64,000 nucleotides of DNA. Source: Okeania sp034190295. Its GTDB lineage: Bacteria > Cyanobacteriota > Cyanobacteriia > Cyanobacteriales > Microcoleaceae. The position numbers were made by a program, and so were the translations under genes. The notes beneath the pieces were generated by a model, which was not told where the DNA came from, searched no databases, and saw only the letters and a program-made list of their open reading frames with translations. This document shows, piece after piece, positions 45,400 to 54,784 of this stretch. The stretch lies in NCBI GenBank assembly GCA_034190295.1, contig JAXHSW010000020.1, positions 1-64,000 of the forward strand. The letters run 5' to 3'. Position 1 is the first letter of the stretch, and each line of letters starts with the position of its first letter.

Positions 45400-46080
45400 A
45401 TGATGAATTTTTTAGCCACTATTACCTTAGTCATTTATTTAATTTATTTTAGTTTATCCGCACCAGTTATAGCAGCTAATTCTGAAGATATTAATCATCT
45501 TTTACAAGATAATTGGTGCGTATCATTTTTATGGAAACAGTGCGATTTAAGTGAGATAGATTTACATGAAACTAATTTAAGCAATGCAAATCTTTCGGGA
45601 GCTAATTTAACTGGTGTAAATTTTCAGGGTGCAGATTTGAATGGTGCTAACTTTTCGGGAGCTGATTTAACAGGAGCTAATTTAACAGGAGCTAATTTAT
45701 ATAGAGCAGATATTAATAGAGCTAATTTAACAAATTCAAACTTAAGTAACACTCGTTTGTTGGAAGCTGACCTAACTTTAGCAGATTTAAGTAATGCCAA
45801 TTTAGTTAATGCTAATTTGTTAGAAGCAAGACTCTGGGGAGCAAATCTACAAAAGGCTAATTTAAGTAATGCTAGTCTCCGTGGTACAAATTTAGAATAT
45901 GCTAATCTTGCTGATACTAATTTGAATGGAACAGATTTTCATAGTTTCTATTTCCGGGGTTATAAACAAGAAACTAATTTAAGTAATGCTAATTTGGAAG
46001 GTGCAATTATTACTGATGTAGATTTAAATGGAGTAATTCTGAAAGGAACAATTATGCCTGATGGTTCAATTAATAATTAG
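45400..46080 (+). CDS. Secreted pentapeptide-repeat protein
   Basis: The product is 226 aa. A signal peptide (about 1-24, MNFLATITLVIYLIYFSLSA) is followed by LLQDNWCVSFLWKQCDLSEI and then by pentapeptides (NLSNANLSGANLTGVNFQGA) to the end. It has no C-terminal domain like the two larger pentapeptide proteins. The two Cys (CVSFLWKQC) just after the signal could form a disulfide cap on the beta-helix. Lumenal pentapeptide proteins are known in cyanobacteria without assigned role. It stands alone. Confidence 0.85.
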   Translation: MMNFLATITLVIYLIYFSLSAPVIAANSEDINHLLQDNWCVSFLWKQCDLSEIDLHETNLSNANLSGANLTGVNFQGADLNGANFSGADLTGANLTGANLYRADINRANLTNSNLSNTRLLEADLTLADLSNANLVNANLLEARLWGANLQKANLSNASLRGTNLEYANLADTNLNGTDFHSFYFRGYKQETNLSNANLEGAIITDVDLNGVILKGTIMPDGSINN

Positions 46081-46662
46081 TTAGGGTTTGCTTATGGAAA
46101 GTCTTTTTGCTCTTTGTAGGGACCCATCCCTAACCCATCCCAGGAGGGGAAAAAGGCAGTAGGCAGTAGTTAGGACGTAGAATAAATGCGAATTACAGAG
46201 TCAGTGGCCAAAACAATAGTAAGAGTGATTTTTCGGCTTTTGCTTCGGTGAAAATGCTCACTTTTTTCACAATAGCTTCTGAAAAGCTCATACTTTTTCC
46301 AGACATAAAAAGCCTAAAATCAATATCAGTCAATGCTTTGATATTAGATCGGTAAGCCTTAGTTAAGTAGGAGTCATTTTAGTTATCGGTTGTCATAATT
46401 CAGGAGGGAAAAATCTTTTTTTTTGATTGTGCTATTAAGCAAACATTAAGATAAACTTTATTGTGATAAATATTAATTTCTAGGTATTCTCATGTTAATG
46501 AGATACAGTATTTTTTACCTTTTATCTATTCCCTGTTCTGGTGTTCCCTAAAATCAACAACTTTTATCTATTTGAGAAATTATATATAACTAATTAGGGA
46601 TAGGTTTTTTGCTAAACTTACCCCTGGAATAACTTGATTGAACTTGATTTAATTTACCAAGG
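46081..46662. other. Spacer with decayed IS sequence
   Basis: No gene. It opens with ttagggtttgcttatgg and includes, in reverse, ccgatctaatatcaaagcat, closely similar to ccgatcaaatatcaaagcat at 40073. This is an IS relic shared by the two places. A ccctgttctggtgttccct stretch at 46530 resembles the inside of the GGGTGCATCTCA elements. Confidence 0.55.
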
Positions 46663-47145
46663 CTATTTTGTTATATTAACTGGAATACAACCATGATAAT
46701 TAGAGCAATTTTCCATTCTCCAACCAATATTACCATCTGACTTAACATAAAAAGTATCAGGTTGATAGTCAGGGTTTATTTGATTACTACCAGGATAAGT
46801 AGGTTTACTACCCTGAAGAGTATAACCATTAGTATCTGGAACCATATTCATTTGTTGTTCGGCATAAACTTTTCTACCATTAGGTCCAGTGACATTGACA
46901 ATCATAGTTCCAAAATTTCCATCCATTCTTAAACGTCCCCTGTGTAACCACCCATTTACTCTCCATTGCAAATTCCACACTCCATTCATCCCTTCGTTGA
47001 TTGGACCTGGACTTACACTTCTTTGCTGTATTGGTTCTGCAAAAGCAACTTTGGTGGGAATTATAGTTGCAAATGATAAAGAAGTAGCGGTTAAAGAAAC
47101 CAAACTGAGACTAATAATTTTGTTGAGGTTAGTTTGAATATTCAT
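46663..47145 (-). CDS. Secreted hypothetical protein
   Basis: The product is 160 aa. A signal peptide of about 36 residues (IISLSLVSLTATSLSFATII) leads to EPIQQRSVSPGPINEGMNG. The mature part is probably a small beta-barrel (VWNLQWRVNGWLHRGRLRMD, GNFGTMIVNVTGPNGRKVYA) with two Cys near the end (ENCSNYHGC) likely to form a disulfide. I do not recognise a named family. It is divergent from the methyltransferase gene, with a 160-bp spacer. Confidence 0.7.
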   Translation of the reverse strand: MNIQTNLNKIISLSLVSLTATSLSFATIIPTKVAFAEPIQQRSVSPGPINEGMNGVWNLQWRVNGWLHRGRLRMDGNFGTMIVNVTGPNGRKVYAEQQMNMVPDTNGYTLQGSKPTYPGSNQINPDYQPDTFYVKSDGNIGWRMENCSNYHGCIPVNITK

Positions 47146-47306
47146 CTAAAGTTCTCTAGGAATTAACTGGTTTATTTATTTCTTTTTGATACTTCTAAGA
47201 TGAGACAGTAAGTTCCGGGTAAAAATTATAAACACTCCCTAATTGGGTGATTTTTACCTCTTCCTTATGGTTAGGGTGATTCAAAAAAATAAATCAAACT
47301 ATAGGA

Positions 47307-48494
47307 ATGGTATTGATGAATCTTACTTATATTGACTTTTTTAGTGGTGCAGGTGGTTGGGGTTGTGGATTACAAATGCTGGGATTAAAGCATTTAGGTT
47401 CTTATGATATAAATGAATCAGCTTGTCGGACAGCTAGAACTAATTTAGGTAATCAAATATCTTGCCTAGATTTAACTAAATTTAATCCAAATAAAGATTT
47501 ATTTAATCCTGACTTAATTGTAGGTAGTCCTCCCTGTCAAGGTTTTAGTAATGAGGGCTATAAAAAAGAAAAAGACCCTCGAAATAGTCTAGTTTGGACG
47601 TTTTTTAATCTTGTAGAAATGCTTTCTCCTCAAGTGTGGATATTTGAAAATGTACCTGGTTTTAAACGACTATATAATGGTGTTTATTATCAAGCTCTTA
47701 AAAGTCGCCTTAATTCAATGTCTTACTACTGGAATTCATTTTTAATTGATGCAAGTCATTATGGAGTTCCACAAAAACGTCAAAGATTTTTTGTGATAGG
47801 AGCAAAAGAATTTAAACCGGAAAAACCAAAGGCAACTCATTCAGAATTTGGTGAGGTTTTGGGTACAGAAAAAGCAATTACTATTTGGCAAGCAATATCC
47901 GATCTACCTCAAGTAGGAATTGGGGAAAAAGTAGGGATTTTTGATTATGATAAATTGCCTGAATTTGCATATCAAGTTTGGGCGAGAGAAGGCAGGAAAA
48001 ATGTAGAAAACCACACTACTCAAAATCATAGTCAAAGAGTTTTAGAAAAAATTAGTTCTGTTCCTATGGGAGAAGGAATGAAAGTATTTATAGATAAGTA
48101 TGAAGAGAATAAAGTAACTTATTGTGGAGGATATAGAAGAGCAAAAAAGGATCTACCTTCTTATACTGCTTATTGGACAAGAGGAATGACTTCTATTCAT
48201 CCTGAAGAGAATAGATTTTTATCACCTAGAGAATGTGCTCGTATTCAATCTTTTCCCGATCGCTTTATATTTAAGGGTACGACAATTGAGAACTACACAC
48301 AAGTTTGTAATGCTGTACCACCACTTCTAGCAAAAGCATTTGGTTCTTACATAATTAAGGTTTTAACAGGTGCAGAAATTAATCCTATTCCTGGGCAGTT
48401 TTCTAGTAGGGATAATCATCAAAACTTCAGGGAAAAAACTGAAAGAAAAAGTGAGGATAATAATTTTCCAATTCAGTTAAAGTTACCATTTTAA
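47307..48494 (+). CDS. Orphan C5 cytosine DNA methyltransferase
   Basis: The product is 395 aa; a start at Met4 (MNLTYIDFFSGAGG) is also possible. Motif I is DFFSGAGGWGCG. Motif IV has the catalytic Cys77 in GSPPCQGFS. Motif VI is ENV at 114-116. Motif VIII is HYGVPQKRQRFFVIGA at about 151-166. Motifs IX and X are RECARIQSFPDRF and QVCNAVPPLLAKAFG. It adds a methyl group to C5 of cytosine. No restriction endonuclease gene lies beside it. The target sequence, set by about residues 200-310, cannot be read from sequence alone. Confidence 0.95.
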   Translation: MVLMNLTYIDFFSGAGGWGCGLQMLGLKHLGSYDINESACRTARTNLGNQISCLDLTKFNPNKDLFNPDLIVGSPPCQGFSNEGYKKEKDPRNSLVWTFFNLVEMLSPQVWIFENVPGFKRLYNGVYYQALKSRLNSMSYYWNSFLIDASHYGVPQKRQRFFVIGAKEFKPEKPKATHSEFGEVLGTEKAITIWQAISDLPQVGIGEKVGIFDYDKLPEFAYQVWAREGRKNVENHTTQNHSQRVLEKISSVPMGEGMKVFIDKYEENKVTYCGGYRRAKKDLPSYTAYWTRGMTSIHPEENRFLSPRECARIQSFPDRFIFKGTTIENYTQVCNAVPPLLAKAFGSYIIKVLTGAEINPIPGQFSSRDNHQNFREKTERKSEDNNFPIQLKLPF

Positions 48495-48566
48495 ATACTA
48501 AATTAGAAATCTCCACCAAATGAGGGAATAGGGAGAATTAATTGATAATTTATGGATAATTTTGAT

Positions 48567-48656
48567 CGGGACTTACACAAATTAACCTTTAAAACGCCAT
48601 ATGTAGGGGTAAATTGCATTCCTACTCACTGGATTAGTGTCCGTGCATAAGTCCTG
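48567..48656. mobile_element. CAGGACTTACGCA-family element, diverged copy
   Basis: Starts cgggacttacacaaattaac and ends tgcataagtcctg. The inside (atgtaggggtaaattgcatt, then cctactcactgga) is nearly the same as the copy at 59624, and differs from the copies at 29265 and 40550. The flanks ttgat and tttat match at 4 of 5 positions. Confidence 0.7.
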
Positions 48657-48695
48657 TTTATTAAAAGAGGGAATAGGAAATACTCATTCATTTTA

Positions 48696-48823
48696 TATCA
48701 TGTTCGGATAATTACTTATAATAAAATTTTTGTTTGTAGTTGGGCTTTAGCCCTTACAATACTTACTATTGGAGCTAAAGCCTAACTACGAGCCTAATTA
48801 TAACTGTTCTACCGAACATGATA
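48696..48823. mobile_element. TATCATGTTCGG-family element in the tandem array, copy 1
   Basis: A 128-bp element with inverted ends tatcatgttcgg, flanked by TTA (48693-48695 and 48824-48826). Neighbouring array units read cattcattttagacaaat without the element, giving a direct empty site and confirming a 3-bp duplication. An inside palindrome (tagttgggctttagcc, then ggagctaaagcctaacta) is noncoding. Confidence 0.9.
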
Positions 48824-48881
48824 TTAGACAAATATCTTGATGATTTTTTATTCTTGCTTCTTGCTTCTTCCTTCTTGCTTC

Positions 48882-48981
48882 NNNNNNNNNNNNNNNNNNN
48901 NNNNNNNNNNNNNNNNNNNNNNNNNNNNNNNNNNNNNNNNNNNNNNNNNNNNNNNNNNNNNNNNNNNNNNNNNNNNNNNNN
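48882..48981. other. Assembly gap of 100 N
   Basis: A run of exactly 100 N, the conventional size for a gap of unknown length, inside the tandem array. The true number of repeat units, and whether more elements lie here, is not known. Confidence 0.98.
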
Positions 48982-49205
48982 TTCAGTAAAGAGGGAATAG
49001 GAAATACTCGTTCATTTTAGACAAATATCTTGATGATTTTTTATTCTTGCTTCTTGCTTCTTCCTTCTTGCTTCTTCAGTAAAGAGGGAATAGGAAATAC
49101 TCGTTCATTTTAGACAAATATCTTGATGATTTTTTATTCTTGCTTCTTGCTTCTTCCTTCTTGCTTCTTCAGTAAAGAGGGAATAGGAAATACTCATTCA
49201 TTTTA

Positions 49206-49333
49206 TATCATGTTCGGATAATTACTTATAATAAAATTTTTGTTTGTAGTTGGGCTTTAGCCCTTACAATACTTACTATTGGAGCTAAAGCCTAACTACG
49301 AGCCTAATTATAACTGTTCTACCGAACATGATA
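49206..49333. mobile_element. TATCATGTTCGG-family element in the tandem array, copy 2
   Basis: Same length and apparently the same sequence as copy 1, exactly 510 bases further on in window coordinates, with the same array flanks. The equal flanks show that the element was copied with the array by duplication (or by misassembly around the gap) rather than inserted twice. Confidence 0.9.
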
Positions 49334-50001
49334 TTAGACAAATATCTTGATAATTTTTCCTTCTTGCTTCTTGCTTCTTCAGTAAAGAGGGAATTAGGAA
49401 ATACTCATTTATTTCAGACAAATATCTTGATAATTTTTCCTTCTTCCTTCTTGCTTCTTGCTTCTTGCTTCTTCAGTAAAGAGGGAATTAGGAAATACTC
49501 ATTCATTTCAGACAAATATCTTGATAATTTTTCCTTCTTCCTTCTTGCTTCTTGCTTCTTGCTTCTTCAGTAAAGAGGGAATAGGAAATACTCATTTATT
49601 TCAGACAAATATCTTGATGATTTTTTCTTCTTGCTTCTTGCTTCTTGCTTCTTGCTTCTTCAGTAAAGAGGGAATAGGAAATACTCATTCATTTCAGACA
49701 AATATCTTGATAATTTTTCCTTCTTGCTTCTTGCTTCTTGCTTCTTGCTTCTTCAGTAAAGAGGGAATAGGAAATACTCATTTATTTCAGACAAATATCT
49801 TGATGATTTTTTCTTCTTGCTTCTTGCTTCTTCAGTAAAGAGGGAATAGGAAATACTCATTTATTTTAGACAAATATCTTGATAATTTTTCCTTCTTCCT
49901 TCTTGCTTCTTCAGTAAAGAGGGAATAGGAAATACTCATTCATTTCAGACAAATATCTTGATAATTTTTCCTTCTTCCTTCTTCCCTCTTCCTTCTTCCT
50001 T

Positions 50002-53000
50002 TTAAATCAAATTAGGACACTTAAAACTAACCATTCCCAGCCGCACATGAGAACCATCTTTGAGAATAGCTTCTAAGGAAATTTTCATCTCTGGCGCAAA
50101 TTCAATTACTTCTAATTCTCCCCAAAAACCAGAATGTTGAGCATCAGGATACCCAGGATGAATTTGACCTACATCTGGACGATGTAAATTAGCAGGAACT
50201 TCTCGTAAAACTTCACCCGATTTAGTTAAAGAAATTAGTTTGACTGTTACTGGGGGATATTTTTTTCCTACTACCCACCCACCTATACAAATAGAAGTAA
50301 TATTTTGCTCTACTCCTGGTTTTGGTACATCAATAGAACAACCAACTATTTCTGTATCTTTTTCATACAAAGAAACATCAACTTCTACATTTGTTTTAAT
50401 CCTTAAACTGAAGTCTTCTTGTTGTCGAGTTAAATGAGGGTTATAACAAGGGTCTTCATCTATTACATATTTCCACCTTTGCTTCATCTTCTGAATTTCT
50501 TGTTGGAAACGTAATTGTTTTTCTCCTGTATTTTCTACTCCCCGACTTTTCGATTCATAGTGATACAAAACAGCGTGAGGTACATAAATATTTCGATAAT
50601 CTTTATCTAGCATTTTTAAACATAAATCTACGTCATTAAATGCTACGGCTAATTCTTCATCAAAACCTCCAATTTCTTCAAAAACTTCTCGCCGACACAT
50701 TAAACAAGCGGCAGTTACAGCGGAATAATTATTCACAGAAATAATTTGACCATTATATCCACTATCAGTAGGAGAAAAACCACGATGACTATGGTCTGCT
50801 ACGCTTCGCATTCCTAGTACTACTCCGGCGTGTTGAATTGTATTATCTGGGTATAATAATAAAGCACCTACTGCTCCTATTTTTTCTCTTTGTGCTTGTT
50901 CGACCATTGCTTCTAACCAGTCAGGAGTTTTTACTTCTGTGTCATTATTTAAGAATAGTAAATAATCACCTTCTGCTTTTTCGGCGGCAAAGTTATTGAG
51001 CTTGGAAAAATTGAAAGGAATATCATATTCATAGCATTTGAAACGTTGTGGTTCTTGATTTTTCCACCCTTCGATAATATCTTTTGTTTTTGATTCGTCG
51101 CTGCCATTGTCTATCAATATTACTTCGTAATTTGGGTAAGTTGTTTTGCTAAATATTGACTCTAGACATCTATCTAAAATTTCTCCTAAGTTTCTGGTGG
51201 GAATGATAATACTGACTAGCTTTTTCTCTGGAATTTGATAACGAATTTGATAGAAACCGGGATGTTGAGGCAAACTAGAAATTGTTCCTTTTTCTCCTCG
51301 TCTTTCTAATGCTTCTGCTAATGCTTTTTTGCCTGTTTCTGCTGAAATTGTCTGATTTATGGCTACTCCATTTTCGGAAATTCTGCTGTGATAAAGTATT
51401 TTGGGAATGTGGAATATTTTTTGACTTGTTTCGCTTAACCGCAGAATTAAATCGTATTCATAATTATTTTCATATCCTGCTCGAAAACCGTTCAATTTTT
51501 CTAGTAATTCTCGGCGATATAAACATAAATGACCAGTGTACATTCGAGATAAAAATGAGTCTGGACACCAATCTGGTTTAAAGTATGGTTGAGTTAATTT
51601 TCCTTCTTTTGTTAATTTATCTTCGTCTGAATAAATCATATCTGCTTGGGGATATCGATTTAGCAATTGCGCCATTTCATAAAGAGCATCTGGTGTTAAG
51701 ATATCGTCAGAATTTAAGAGGGTGACAAAATCTCCTGTTGTTAATGCTAAGGCAGTATTTAAGTCTGTGGCAATATCTCCACTTTCATCTTTCAAGACTA
51801 ATTTTATTCTGTTTTCTGTTTCTAGATTTTGCGGAAGTTTATCGGCAATATAACAGATTTCCCAGTTTGGATAAATTTGATTTATAACTGATTCAATTGT
51901 CTCTTGGAACTCTGGAGATGCTTTTTTTTCGGGTAAGATAATACTAATTAATGGTTGATATCGAAAGGTGTCTAAATTTTCCGACATCTTCTTGAGTTTT
52001 TCTGAACTAGGTAAGTTTGCTTTGAGCCATAATTGATAGGTATCTTCTTTTTCCATGACAGGAGAAGTGGAGGGAGAAATAGCAATATTTGTTTGTTCCT
52101 TATTTACTCTATTTACTATTTCCTGTTCCTTTTTCAAAAGAGTGACATTTTCCTGTTCCCTTTTCCCTGTTCCCTCTTCCCTTAAAACCTTTTTTTTAGG
52201 CGATATCTTTTCTAATTCTGCCTGAATTTCATGGTCATCTGGATTAATTTGTAAACCTAACTGATAAAAGGCGATCGCTCCATGAGTTTTCCCTTTTTTT
52301 ACTAATGTATTGCCTAGTTGTAAATAAAGTTTGTGGTCTTCTGGTTTGATTTCTAATGCTTTATGATAAAGCTGTTCATTTTCCGGGTTATTTTCTATGG
52401 CTTTTTCGTACCATTTTATGGCTTCATCTAAATCTAATTGAGCGCGTTTTTTCAGTGCATCTCCTAATTTTTGATAAGCTTCTGGTAGGTCTGCTTTTAA
52501 TTCTATGGCGCGACGATATGGGTCTATTGCTTCTTGCCAATTTCCGGTTGACCACAAAGATTTTCCTAAGTTAATATGAGACCAAGTAAACTCAGGATTT
52601 AATTCTATTGCTTTACGATAAGGTTCAATAGCTTCTGACCATTTTTCTAGTTTTAATAGACAGTCTCCTAAGTTATTATGAGACCAAGAAAAGTCAGGAT
52701 TTAATTCTATTGCTTTGCGATATGCTTCAACAGCTTCTGACCATTTTTCTAAATTCTTGAAAGCTTCTCCTAAGCTATTGTGATACCAAGAATTATCTGA
52801 TTTTATTTCACTTGCTTTTTTATATACTTTGGCAGCTTCTGACCATTTTTCCTGCTGTGAGAAAATTTCTCCTAGTTTTCCATAAGGAATATCAAATTCT
52901 GGATAATTTTCCGTTGCTTTACTATAAGCTTTAACTGCCTCTTCTACTTTTCCTTGTTCTTGGAAATCTTCTCCATATTTATAATAAATTTCTCCGATTT

Positions 53001-54582
53001 TTTGCTTGATTTCTGTATTATTTGGTTCTAGCTGTTTGGCTTTTTGATAATTTTGTAAAGCTGACTCTAACTGTCCCTGGTTTAATAAACCATCTCCTAA
53101 TTTTTGATAAGCTTCTATATTATTTGGATTTGCAGATATGACTCTTTGATAACAAGCAACTGCTTCTTCCCACTGCTCGTTTTGAATTAAAATTTCTCCT
53201 AATTTATAACTAGCTTCTACTAATTGTGGCTTTAATTGAATTGCTCCTTGATAACAAGCGATCGCCTGTTCTAATTGACCATTTTCATTCAGAGTATTTC
53301 CGGTAAATAAAAATTCTTCTGCTGTAGCTTTTCCTGGTTCTAGTCTTAATACTTGAAATAAACATTCTGCTGCTGCTGCTGACTGATTAAGTTGAGTATA
53401 AATTTTGGCTAAATTACGATATGCTCCGGCAAATTCTGGTTTAATTGCAATTGCTCTACGATAATATTGTATTGCTTGTTCCCACTGTTGTTGTTGAGCA
53501 AATATAGTTCCTAAATTTGCATGAACTTCTACAAAATCTGGTTTAATTTCTAATGCTTTTTTGTACCAATCTAATGCTGCTGGTAATTTTCCCATAGCTT
53601 GTAAAGAATTACCGATTATTTTATAAGCTTTGGGTTCTGGTTTGATTGAAATAATTTTCTGACTTACAGTAATTGCTTGTTGCCATTTTTTCTGATTCAC
53701 ATAAGTCTCTGCCACCATCATATAAGTTTCTATATCTTCGGTATTAATGGCAGGAATAGTTGGTTGAGGTGGAATATTTTTTGTCTGTTCTGCCGCAGCT
53801 AGAGTATCATTAGCATTTTCTTGATTATTATTTAAACTGCCTACTAAAGTATCTTGGGCTTCTAATTCTTGACTAGAAACTAAATTATATTCATTAGCTC
53901 TAATATCTGTTGAAGTTTCTACTTTTGTCTTGGTATTAGTTGCTCTAAGTTCGATAGCTTTACGCAAACAAACTGTTGCTTCATCTAAATTTCCTTGCTG
54001 TTTTAAAGCTTCTCCTAAATTTTGATAAGCTTCTGCTGAATTAGTATTTAATTTAATGGCAATTCGGTAACAAGATATTGCCTCATTTAAACTACCCTGT
54101 TGCTGTAATTTTTTACCTAAGTTAAGAATTTCTTCTAGGGTGGCTTTTTCAGGTTCTAGAGAAAATGCTTTATATTGACAATATGTAGCAGATTTTTCGT
54201 TACCCAAACATAACCATACTTTAGTCATATTCCGATAAACTCCGGCAAAATCTGGCTTGAGATTTACAGCTTTTTGATAATAGGATATTGCCTCTTGCCA
54301 TTTTTGCTGCATGGCGTATAAACTGCCGAGATTAGCATATACTTCCGGCCAATCTGATTTAATTTCTAATGCTTTTTTATAGTAAATTTCGGCAGTTTCT
54401 AATTTTCCTTGTGCTTGCCACGCATTACCTAAAGTTTTGTAAGCTGGAGCATAATTTTCTTCTATTTTTATAGCTAATTCACAAGAAGCGATCGCCTCAT
54501 CAAATTTTTTTTCGGCTACATAAGTTTCTGCTTTTTGGTGGAATTTTTCTGCTGCACTTTCTGGAGGATTTGTTGATGTCAT
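50002..54582 (-). CDS. Giant TPR protein with two family-2 glycosyltransferase domains
   Basis: The product is 1526 aa. Residues about 1-815 are TPR units (KIEENYAPAYKTLGNAWQAQ, YYKKALEIKSDWPEVYANLG), repeated about 20 times. A Lys/Glu-rich linker (about 800-850, EEGTGKREQENVTLLKKEQ) is encoded by heptamer-like repeat DNA at 52130-52190. GT2 domain 1 (about 877-1090) has LLNSDDILTPDALYEM and MIYSDEDKL. GT2 domain 2 (about 1120-1370) has SIIIPTRNLGEILDRCLESI, NNDTEV and FNDVDLCLKM. An unassigned domain (1400-1526) ends the protein. It probably glycosylates polysaccharide or protein in the cytosol, the TPR part selecting the partner. Confidence 0.88.
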   Translation of the reverse strand: MTSTNPPESAAEKFHQKAETYVAEKKFDEAIASCELAIKIEENYAPAYKTLGNAWQAQGKLETAEIYYKKALEIKSDWPEVYANLGSLYAMQQKWQEAISYYQKAVNLKPDFAGVYRNMTKVWLCLGNEKSATYCQYKAFSLEPEKATLEEILNLGKKLQQQGSLNEAISCYRIAIKLNTNSAEAYQNLGEALKQQGNLDEATVCLRKAIELRATNTKTKVETSTDIRANEYNLVSSQELEAQDTLVGSLNNNQENANDTLAAAEQTKNIPPQPTIPAINTEDIETYMMVAETYVNQKKWQQAITVSQKIISIKPEPKAYKIIGNSLQAMGKLPAALDWYKKALEIKPDFVEVHANLGTIFAQQQQWEQAIQYYRRAIAIKPEFAGAYRNLAKIYTQLNQSAAAAECLFQVLRLEPGKATAEEFLFTGNTLNENGQLEQAIACYQGAIQLKPQLVEASYKLGEILIQNEQWEEAVACYQRVISANPNNIEAYQKLGDGLLNQGQLESALQNYQKAKQLEPNNTEIKQKIGEIYYKYGEDFQEQGKVEEAVKAYSKATENYPEFDIPYGKLGEIFSQQEKWSEAAKVYKKASEIKSDNSWYHNSLGEAFKNLEKWSEAVEAYRKAIELNPDFSWSHNNLGDCLLKLEKWSEAIEPYRKAIELNPEFTWSHINLGKSLWSTGNWQEAIDPYRRAIELKADLPEAYQKLGDALKKRAQLDLDEAIKWYEKAIENNPENEQLYHKALEIKPEDHKLYLQLGNTLVKKGKTHGAIAFYQLGLQINPDDHEIQAELEKISPKKKVLREEGTGKREQENVTLLKKEQEIVNRVNKEQTNIAISPSTSPVMEKEDTYQLWLKANLPSSEKLKKMSENLDTFRYQPLISIILPEKKASPEFQETIESVINQIYPNWEICYIADKLPQNLETENRIKLVLKDESGDIATDLNTALALTTGDFVTLLNSDDILTPDALYEMAQLLNRYPQADMIYSDEDKLTKEGKLTQPYFKPDWCPDSFLSRMYTGHLCLYRRELLEKLNGFRAGYENNYEYDLILRLSETSQKIFHIPKILYHSRISENGVAINQTISAETGKKALAEALERRGEKGTISSLPQHPGFYQIRYQIPEKKLVSIIIPTRNLGEILDRCLESIFSKTTYPNYEVILIDNGSDESKTKDIIEGWKNQEPQRFKCYEYDIPFNFSKLNNFAAEKAEGDYLLFLNNDTEVKTPDWLEAMVEQAQREKIGAVGALLLYPDNTIQHAGVVLGMRSVADHSHRGFSPTDSGYNGQIISVNNYSAVTAACLMCRREVFEEIGGFDEELAVAFNDVDLCLKMLDKDYRNIYVPHAVLYHYESKSRGVENTGEKQLRFQQEIQKMKQRWKYVIDEDPCYNPHLTRQQEDFSLRIKTNVEVDVSLYEKDTEIVGCSIDVPKPGVEQNITSICIGGWVVGKKYPPVTVKLISLTKSGEVLREVPANLHRPDVGQIHPGYPDAQHSGFWGELEVIEFAPEMKISLEAILKDGSHVRLGMVSFKCPNLI

Positions 54583-54784
54583 TGTCTCTCTTTTGTTTCC
54601 TATGATTAATTCAGATTTTACTGTCTAATTTGAGATGGCTTTGAGATGGCGAATCGCAAAATCATCTCTGTACAAAATATCAAATGAACAATATAGCGAT
54701 CGGGAATAAATTATGAGAATTTCACTTTTATTTGTTCTCTCAAATTATAGAGTATCTCACAACTCAAATTATCTGGCTATATTT

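Larger units (their letters stand above)
48661..50001. repeat. Tandem array of about 90-bp units with cttcttg heptamers
   Basis: Eleven or so units, each with aaagagggaataggaaatac, tcattcattttagacaaata, tcttgatgattttt or tcttgataatttttc, then a variable run of cttcttg/cttcttc heptamers ending cttcagt. The array lies between the methyltransferase gene and the convergent TPR-glycosyltransferase gene, and its T-rich right end reaches to within bases of that gene's stop. Unit number is uncertain because of the N gap. It is open in some frames but not coding. Confidence 0.9.

Noticed and set aside
49458..49838. Open frame of 126 codons with repeating sequence in the tandem array
   Set aside because: It is the translation of the 90-bp noncoding units with a non-ATG start, and other frames are open as well. 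Unit lengths vary in non-multiples of three.
48661..50001. Possible CRISPR array
   Set aside because: Units follow each other without unique spacers, the repeated part is about 60-70 bases plus heptamers, and no cas gene is near.
47307..50001. Restriction-modification system
   Set aside because: Only the methyltransferase is present; no endonuclease frame precedes or follows it.
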